DNA of 35,253 nt from an uncultured Clostridia bacterium (GTDB lineage: Bacteria > Bacillota > Clostridia > Christensenellales > UBA3700), in assembly GCA_947174325.1 (NCBI GenBank), contig CAMWIL010000008.1:1-35253 (forward strand), read 5' to 3'. The position numbers and the translations under genes are program-made. Every line of letters begins with the position of its first letter. Within the stretch, counting starts at the first letter, position 1. The notes under the pieces are model-generated. The model did not search any database. It was not told the origin of the DNA and saw only the letters and a program-made list of their open reading frames with translations. Shown here piece by piece: positions 29,590 to 35,253 of this stretch.

Positions 29590-29973
29590 ATGAACAGTTT
29601 AAGAAAGATGGAGATAATGTTGGACGAGTTGAGCGAAGATTTCAACAATCACTTGGCTAAGTCCAAAGCGACTTATTACTATATTATGAATTCGGACGGC
29701 GACGTAAAAAAATTACAGTTGAACGTCTATTCAAAGGGAGGCGAGATAGAATGCGAACTTCTGATGCTTCCCGACTATTCCGCGACGGCTAATATGACTT
29801 GCTCGATCTCGCTTGACGGCGAAGTCTTGCAAAGCAGAGAAGGTATAATTTCTATATCTTCCATTCAACTCAAAGTCGGTTATCATACTCTAGAATTCAT
29901 TACGGGCGCAGGCATAGCAACTGCAAGAGTAAGGTTGACGGGAGTGCTTTCCGATAGCAAAGAGGTCGCGTAA
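29590..29973 (+). CDS. Hypothetical phage structural protein
   Basis: 127-aa ORF in the operon, beta-rich. Confidence 0.5.
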   Translation: MNSLRKMEIMLDELSEDFNNHLAKSKATYYYIMNSDGDVKKLQLNVYSKGGEIECELLMLPDYSATANMTCSISLDGEVLQSREGIISISSIQLKVGYHTLEFITGAGIATARVRLTGVLSDSKEVA

Positions 29974-30099
29974 ATGAACAGGAAATTGAAGCGCATCGCG
30001 CTGAGAATAACAAAGTACAAGTTGTACGTGTACTTAAAAGCCAACGGCAAAGTCGGTGGCGGAACAAAAACGGTAGGAGAGAAAAATGACTTGGAATGA
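29974..30099 (+). CDS. Putative small basic protein (41 aa), coupled to the next gene
   Basis: MNRKLKRIALRITKYKLYVYLKANGKVGGGTKTVGEKNDLE*; starts directly after the previous stop and overlaps the next start at 30086. Confidence 0.4.
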   Translation: MNRKLKRIALRITKYKLYVYLKANGKVGGGTKTVGEKNDLE

Positions 30100-31075
30100 A
30101 TTTAAGCAAAAAGTAAAAGATTTTTTTGTCGGCGAGAAAGTTGGACAAGCGGATACGTCTAAATACGCCGAAGACGAAAAGGCGCTAAACGATAAGCTCA
30201 AAGAGATCGCTGACAGTTACAAGCCGACGTACGAGCCGGGCAAAGGCTATGAAGATCTTTCCGATTTGTTGCCCGAAAAGGTAGAGTTTGAATATCGAGA
30301 ATACGAAGGCGACGACGAAGAAGGGATCAAGACGAATACTTCCCAAAAGTATAACGAATTGCTCGAAGCGGATTCTAAGATTACGTCCGACAAATACGAT
30401 ACCAAAGTCGGCGAAGTGGAAAACAAAAAACAGTCCGCAAGCGAGGAAAGCGCGCTTAAAGCCGAAGCTTTGGATAAGAAATACGAGGAAGTAGAAAAGG
30501 CTATAATAAACGGACTCATACAAAGAGGATTGTATAATTCGTCTATCAAAAGTTCGCAGACAAAAGCAAACGAAGACGCAAAGGATTACGAACTCAAAGA
30601 ACTCTCGGACGATTTGAATAAGAAACTCAGTACTTACGACGCTCAAATCGAAAAACTGAGAGGGGAAGAAAACGTCGCGCTGGAACAATTAGATCTTTCG
30701 TATGCGCAGAAAATACAAAATGAAATAGCGAGTTTGATTGAAAAGCGCAACAAAGAAATCCAGAGCATTGACGATTACAACAACAAACTCAAAGAAAAAG
30801 AACTTCAATACATAGAAGACAGAGCAAAGGCGATAGAAGAGCAGCTAGCTCAAAGGCTTAAAGACGAACAGTATATCAAGGCCCTTGAAAACAAGAACGG
30901 ATATGCCGGAGAAAAAGCAGAGAATTATTCACAACGTTACGATCTTGCTTTTGAATTTTACAACAGTATGCCAAAGAGCGTAGCGCTACAAATGATCAAC
31001 GATAACAAGCAGTTGCAGGAATATCTCGGCAATTATTTCGGCAAACTCGTTACCGCTATCGGCAAAAAGGATTGA
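30086..31075 (+). CDS. Coiled-coil phage protein
   Basis: 329 aa, Lys/Glu-rich heptad-like sequence, SD TAGGAGAG. Confidence 0.6.
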   Translation: MTWNEFKQKVKDFFVGEKVGQADTSKYAEDEKALNDKLKEIADSYKPTYEPGKGYEDLSDLLPEKVEFEYREYEGDDEEGIKTNTSQKYNELLEADSKITSDKYDTKVGEVENKKQSASEESALKAEALDKKYEEVEKAIINGLIQRGLYNSSIKSSQTKANEDAKDYELKELSDDLNKKLSTYDAQIEKLRGEENVALEQLDLSYAQKIQNEIASLIEKRNKEIQSIDDYNNKLKEKELQYIEDRAKAIEEQLAQRLKDEQYIKALENKNGYAGEKAENYSQRYDLAFEFYNSMPKSVALQMINDNKQLQEYLGNYFGKLVTAIGKKD

Positions 31076-31076
31076 T

Positions 31077-31322
31077 ATGTGGGACAAAGTCGTAGAGTTG
31101 GCAATGAGCGACGGGTTGTGGGCGTTGCTCTTCTGCGTACTGCTTATCTTTGAACTTAAAGACAGCAGAGCGAGAGAGAAAAAGTATCAAAATACAATTT
31201 CCTCTCTTTCGCAAGACTTGGGATATATGAATACAATGAGCGGCAATATTGAAAAGATACGTAAGCAAATGCGTGAATATATGGAGAAAAATAACGTAAG
31301 TTTGGCAAAGGAGAAAACATGA
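31077..31322 (+). CDS. BhlA/UviB-like holin
   Basis: 81 aa: MWDKVVELAMSDGLWALLFCVLLIFELKDSRAREKKYQNTIS, one N-terminal TM segment followed by a charged helix. Confidence 0.75.
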   Translation: MWDKVVELAMSDGLWALLFCVLLIFELKDSRAREKKYQNTISSLSQDLGYMNTMSGNIEKIRKQMREYMEKNNVSLAKEKT

Positions 31323-31618
31323 AAGAGAAGTTGAAAAGTTATGAATTTTGGGTCTCTGTCATAAGCGCGGTTTTGGTAGTTTTGCAGACTATGAGTACGA
31401 AATTGGATATACCGCACGTTACGGAAGTTATGACCGCGTTTTTGGGCGCGTTGTGCGTCGCGGGAATTTTGAAAAAGACAAAAGCCAAAGACGAAGATAT
31501 TTCGCAAACTGCGGATAGTAGAGAAGTCAAAACCGATACGTTGAACGATAATGATTTTCAAGACGAAGATCAAAATGATCAAAGCGCGTCAAATAAAGAC
31601 GAACAAAAAACTAATTAA
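31319..31618 (+). CDS. Phage holin (phiLC3/LL-H-like)
   Basis: 99 aa: MKEKLKSYEFWVSVISAVLVVLQTMSTKLDIPHVTEVMTAFLGALCVAGIL then a charged tail. Confidence 0.75.
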   Translation: MKEKLKSYEFWVSVISAVLVVLQTMSTKLDIPHVTEVMTAFLGALCVAGILKKTKAKDEDISQTADSREVKTDTLNDNDFQDEDQNDQSASNKDEQKTN

Positions 31619-31638
31619 TTATATTCAATAATATATTA

Positions 31639-31668
31639 GGCTCTCGCAATATGCGAGAGCCGTTTTTT
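31639..31668 (+). terminator. Intrinsic terminator closing the phage block
   Basis: GGCTCTCGCA ata TGCGAGAGCC then gTTTTTT. Confidence 0.93.
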
Positions 31669-31737
31669 AATCGCAAATCTTTGTCGAAAATTTGTCTTTT
31701 TAGGCAAATTTTTTTATTTTGTTGCATATTATAGAAT

Positions 31738-33102
31738 ATGTTAAATTTCAGTAGAATTCATTTTATAGGTATAGGCGGAATAAGTATGAGCGCGCTTGCT
31801 TTTTTGACGAGCGAGGCGGGAGTTTGGGTCAGCGGTTCGGACAGAAACGACTCCAAAACTTTGCAAAAGCTCATTGCTTACGGTATCAACGCTTATGTGG
31901 GAAGCAACAACAGCGTGGTCGCCAAGTGCGATCTGGTAGTTTATTCGAGCGCGATCGGCGACGACGATACGGAACTCAAATTTGCCCGTCGCAACAAAAT
32001 CCGTTGTATGGAACGCAAAGCCTATTTGGCTTTGATAGCGAGCGAGTGTAAAAGCGTGATAGCGATAGCCGGCAGTCACGGAAAGACTACGACTACGGCT
32101 ATGCTTTGTCACGTCGCAGAGAATATACCTCTTGAATTTACGGGACACGTCGGTGGAATTATCAATAAAGAAAAGAGCAATTATTTTGATATGGGGCGCG
32201 ATTATTTTATCACCGAAGCGTGCGAATATCAACGCAGTTTTTTATCGCTTACGCCCGATATAGGCGTCGTGCTAAACAGCGATTACGATCATCCCGACAC
32301 TTATCCTACGCCGCAAAGTATGAACGACGCGTTTGTGCAGTTTGTTGAGCAATCAAGAGTTGCCGTTGTGGAAGAGAACTGTTTTAAACAACTGCGTCTT
32401 TCGGCTATTGACAATGCTAAGGATAAGATCTATACTTTCGGATTTGGCGAAGACGCGGATTTTAGAGCGGTCAATCTCACTCAAAAAGACGGCAAGTTCG
32501 TTTTTGACATTGCGTATGAGGGAGGCAGAGTACACAACGTCGCTTTGGAATTGTATGGAAAGCACAACGTACTAAATGCGTTGGCGGTGTTTGCCGTATG
32601 CTATCTGATATGGTTGGACGGCAAAGAGGTTGCCAAATATATAAGCGCTTTTGCCGGCGTAGATAGACGTTTTTCGCCGCGAGGACGTTTGGAAAGCGGA
32701 GCGCAAGTCATAGTCGATTACGCTCATCATCCAAGCGAAATATCAGCGACTGTCGATACTGTTCGCCTTATGAGCAAAGGCAAGATAATAGCAGTGTTCG
32801 AGCCGCATACTTATTCGCGTACAAAGGCTTTGCTTGACGATTTTTCAAAGTGTTTTTATTGGGTAGACGAGTTGATAATCTTGCCGACGTATTCTGCGAG
32901 AGAGGACAGCGATCAAGGACTTGACGGCAGCGCTTTGGCAAACTATATCAACACGCGCGGAGAGGGCGCGCTATATCTTGAAAATTACGAAGAGGCGTGC
33001 AAATATATAAACTCGACGGCAAAGGAAAGGGATATAGTACTCGTCTTGGGCGCAGGCTCAATAGATAAATTAGGAGAGATGTTGGCGATAAGAAAAGGAT
33101 GA
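31738..33102 (+). CDS. murC: UDP-N-acetylmuramate--L-alanine ligase
   Basis: IHFIGIGGISMSALAFL, GSHGKTTTTAML, EACEYQRSFL, VDYAHHPSEI, FEPHTYSRT. Confidence 0.96.
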   Translation: MLNFSRIHFIGIGGISMSALAFLTSEAGVWVSGSDRNDSKTLQKLIAYGINAYVGSNNSVVAKCDLVVYSSAIGDDDTELKFARRNKIRCMERKAYLALIASECKSVIAIAGSHGKTTTTAMLCHVAENIPLEFTGHVGGIINKEKSNYFDMGRDYFITEACEYQRSFLSLTPDIGVVLNSDYDHPDTYPTPQSMNDAFVQFVEQSRVAVVEENCFKQLRLSAIDNAKDKIYTFGFGEDADFRAVNLTQKDGKFVFDIAYEGGRVHNVALELYGKHNVLNALAVFAVCYLIWLDGKEVAKYISAFAGVDRRFSPRGRLESGAQVIVDYAHHPSEISATVDTVRLMSKGKIIAVFEPHTYSRTKALLDDFSKCFYWVDELIILPTYSAREDSDQGLDGSALANYINTRGEGALYLENYEEACKYINSTAKERDIVLVLGAGSIDKLGEMLAIRKG

Positions 33103-33128
33103 TTTAGACGTCGGCATAATATAAATAA

Positions 33129-33159
33129 AAAACTGCGAGTGAATTCCGCTCGCAGTTTT
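33129..33159. terminator. Bidirectional terminator between murC and the dehydrogenase
   Basis: AAAACTGCGAG - tgaattccg - CTCGCAGTTTT; convergent genes. Confidence 0.88.
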
Positions 33160-33179
33160 GTTTGTTTTTTAGATAAGAT

Positions 33180-34154
33180 TTAGCATTTGAATATCGTTTT
33201 CAAATAATTGTCTTGTTTTGCAAGAGAGGAGAAGGTTGTTTGCGCTTCGCTTATATCCACTTCTTGTTCGATCAAAGCGTCTACTTTGACCGTGCCCGTT
33301 GCCAACATATTAATAGCGGTCTCTATTTCCCCATAGCCGTCGCTTATGCCGTAAAGCGTAAGTTTGTTGTTGACGATAGGGGAGAAGTCGCCTTTGAGAG
33401 AAGGTTTTGACGTATTAAATCCTACTATCGCTACTTTGCCGTTTTTGCGTATGTAGCTGAGCATTTTTCCTACTTCCGAGCAAATATCGCTGTCAAGAAT
33501 GAGATATTCCACCAATTTTCCGCTTGTTATTTCTTTGAGTTTTTGCAAAACTTCTTCTTCTACATAGTTGATACAGTAATACGCGCCCAAATCTTGCGCA
33601 ATCGAAAGTCTTGAATTGTCGCTGTCGATCATAATCGGTATCGCTTGATAATATATGCACAGTTGCGCAATAATCAAATTGACGGAAGTGCAGCCGTAAA
33701 GCATAACGTATTTCGTCTTTTCTATATCCAATTTTTCTATTACGTTTATTGCCATTGCGATATCTTCGATAAAAGTAAAGGCGCTGTCGCTTATTCCCGT
33801 AGGTACGGTGTAAATGTTATGAAGCGGGGCATAGACGTAGTCGGCTAAATATCCGTCGTTTTTAAGACCGTTGATAAGATATTTGCCATTCTCCAAACGC
33901 GTATAAGGCGACAACATAACGCGTTGTCCCTTTCTTAAAGTAATGTCGTCGCTTTCGCTTACAAGACCGACGGCAATACGCGTAGGGCTGATAGGTAAAT
34001 CGACGTTTTCCATTCTTCCGGCGAAAGTCGCAACGTCGCTGGAACAAACTCCCGCTCTTGTGATCTTGATTTTTGCGTACTCTTTTAGACTATAAGAGCC
34101 TTCTTCGGTTTCTGGTTCGATAGTGAAATTTTTTGTTATTCTATATGATTGCAT
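33180..34154 (-). CDS. Divergent medium-chain dehydrogenase/reductase (zinc alcohol dehydrogenase-like)
   Basis: 324 aa. ITRAGVCSSDVATFAGRM, GQRVMLSPYT, Rossmann-like YVMLYGCTSVNLIIAQL, NGKVAIVGFN. Confidence 0.8.
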   Translation of the reverse strand: MQSYRITKNFTIEPETEEGSYSLKEYAKIKITRAGVCSSDVATFAGRMENVDLPISPTRIAVGLVSESDDITLRKGQRVMLSPYTRLENGKYLINGLKNDGYLADYVYAPLHNIYTVPTGISDSAFTFIEDIAMAINVIEKLDIEKTKYVMLYGCTSVNLIIAQLCIYYQAIPIMIDSDNSRLSIAQDLGAYYCINYVEEEVLQKLKEITSGKLVEYLILDSDICSEVGKMLSYIRKNGKVAIVGFNTSKPSLKGDFSPIVNNKLTLYGISDGYGEIETAINMLATGTVKVDALIEQEVDISEAQTTFSSLAKQDNYLKTIFKC

Positions 34155-34546
34155 AACTTCCTCTCCATCTTAATTCGACACATATCCCAATTTTTTTAGC
34201 TTTTGCAAGATTTTTTCGGACAAAAATCAAGCGAAAAAATATATTCAACTATATGAATTATATCACACAATATTTACATTTGCAACATTTTTTTAGTCTG
34301 TTAGAAGTTGCGGGGAAATTCGTGAATTTTGCATCAGTTTTTTACCGCGGTCATATATTCTCGCTTTTTAAACCCAACGCGCGCGACGGCGTATAAAATT
34401 TATAATTTTTGAGATATTGAATTAAAATTGTCGTCTTGAATACTTAGAGGTTTAGATGTAAAGTAAACGTTTCAATGAGAAGTCGGGTAATATGCTCGTT
34501 ATTTTTGCAAGTCGCGCAAAAAAATGAAATTACCTGATAAATATGC

Positions 34547-34575
34547 TTGACTTATAAAAATATTACGGGTATAAT
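34547..34575 (+). promoter_or_regulatory. rpmE promoter
   Basis: TTGACT, 17-bp spacer, TATAAT. Confidence 0.75.
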
Positions 34576-34609
34576 CTATGAGTAAATATTGCAAAGGTGA
34601 GGTGATAAT

Positions 34610-34813
34610 ATGAACGAGAATATCCAACCTAATTATCATGACGTTAAGGTCGTTTGCGCTTGCGGAGCAAGTTTTATCTGCGGTACTACCAAAGATGGCG
34701 ACGTGATCAAGGTAGAAGTTTGTAGCAAATGTCATCCATACTATACCGGCAAACAGAAGTTGGTTGATACGGGTGGTAGAGTAGATAAGTTCAAGAAGCG
34801 TTATAGTTTGTAA
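34610..34813 (+). CDS. rpmE: Ribosomal protein bL31 (zinc-binding form)
   Basis: 67 aa: [13 protein letters not shown]...[40 protein letters not shown]. Confidence 0.95.
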   Translation: MNENIQPNYHDVKVVCACGASFICGTTKDGDVIKVEVCSKCHPYYTGKQKLVDTGGRVDKFKKRYSL

Positions 34814-34878
34814 TGCGTTCGCAGAAAAGCGAATCTAGACAAAAGTAAAGCAGAATCTTTTCTGCCATTTAGACACAT

Positions 34879-34918
34879 AAAAAAATTCCTCGTACGGCAA
34901 GTACGAGGAAAATTTTTT
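34879..34918. terminator. Bidirectional terminator (rpmE and opposing ncRNA candidate)
   Basis: TTCCTCGTAC ggcaa GTACGAGGAA flanked by A-tract and T-tract. Confidence 0.9.
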
Positions 34919-34956
34919 TCTATGCCCAACTGACAAAAAATCTACAGCTTTCTTTT

Positions 34957-35097
34957 TTGTCTATCTCGCTTTTCTACGAACGGGTTTAGTTGCTTATTCT
35001 ACTGAGATTGCCAACAGGGCGGTTGGTTCATAGCTATTGTCTATCTCGCTTTTCTACGAGCGCGTTTGGTTATTTATTCTACTGAGACCGCCAACAG
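34957..35097. repeat. Two 61-bp tandem repeats at an 80-bp period
   Basis: 34957-35017 and 35037-35097, both TTGTCTATCTCGCTTTTCTACGA...TATTCTACTGAGAnnGCCAACAG, 7 mismatches in 61. Confidence 0.92.
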
Positions 35098-35253
35098 TTA
35101 TTATTTTATTAAAGAGAATTTAAGTGGGGCAATTTGATTTTCGGCTATATTTAAAGACAAAGAAAAGAGCAAGGAGCTAATTAAAACCCCCGGGATACAA
35201 TTTCCCGACAACCTTAATAGCCTTGCTACTAATACTATTATACGCAAAGCAAA

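Larger units (their letters stand above)
34879..35230 (-). ncRNA. Candidate structured non-coding RNA of unknown class
   Basis: Minus strand: TATAAT (35242-35237), then a 5' hairpin AGCAAGG...CCTTGCT with inner CTA-TTAA/TTAA-TAG and CGGGA/TCCCG stems, then tandem repeats, then an intrinsic terminator. No credible ORF. Confidence 0.5.

Noticed and set aside
34957-35097. CRISPR array
   Set aside because: Only two 61-bp imperfect copies with one 20-bp gap and no cas genes; inconsistent with CRISPR.

Overview
The window looks like a low-GC Firmicutes/Clostridia-like chromosome (inferred from SD motifs, codon style and gene content). Housekeeping genes flank a compact block of about 11 kb of phage capsid and packaging genes. 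The order is: lipoprotein, tyrS, YigZ/IMPACT family, ilvE-type aminotransferase, DegV, lipoprotein, PAP2 phosphatase plus AMP-forming acyl ligase, murG homologue, alpha/beta hydrolase (lysophospholipase-like), parE/parC-type topoisomerase pair, metY-cysK-Rrf2 sulfur operon, sigma-like HTH protein, SH3b surface protein, phage block (TerL, portal, scaffold, capsid, connectors, two holins), murC, divergent MDR dehydrogenase, rpmE. The main points for follow-up are: (1) an unannotated 19-codon leader ORF ending Met-Cys-Arg-Cys-stop upstream of metY-cysK, a candidate cysteine-sensing leader peptide; (2) a minimal tail-poor, integrase-less capsid/packaging cluster with apparently intact ORFs, either a domesticated or GTA-like unit or a prophage remnant; (3) a candidate ~350-nt structured ncRNA on the minus strand at the right edge, with a -10 box, a long 5' hairpin, two 61-bp tandem repeats at an 80-bp period, and a terminator; (4) a pair of TTGAACANTGTTCAA-type palindromes between the murG homologue and the hydrolase. 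All calls come from reading the sequence; no database search was run.
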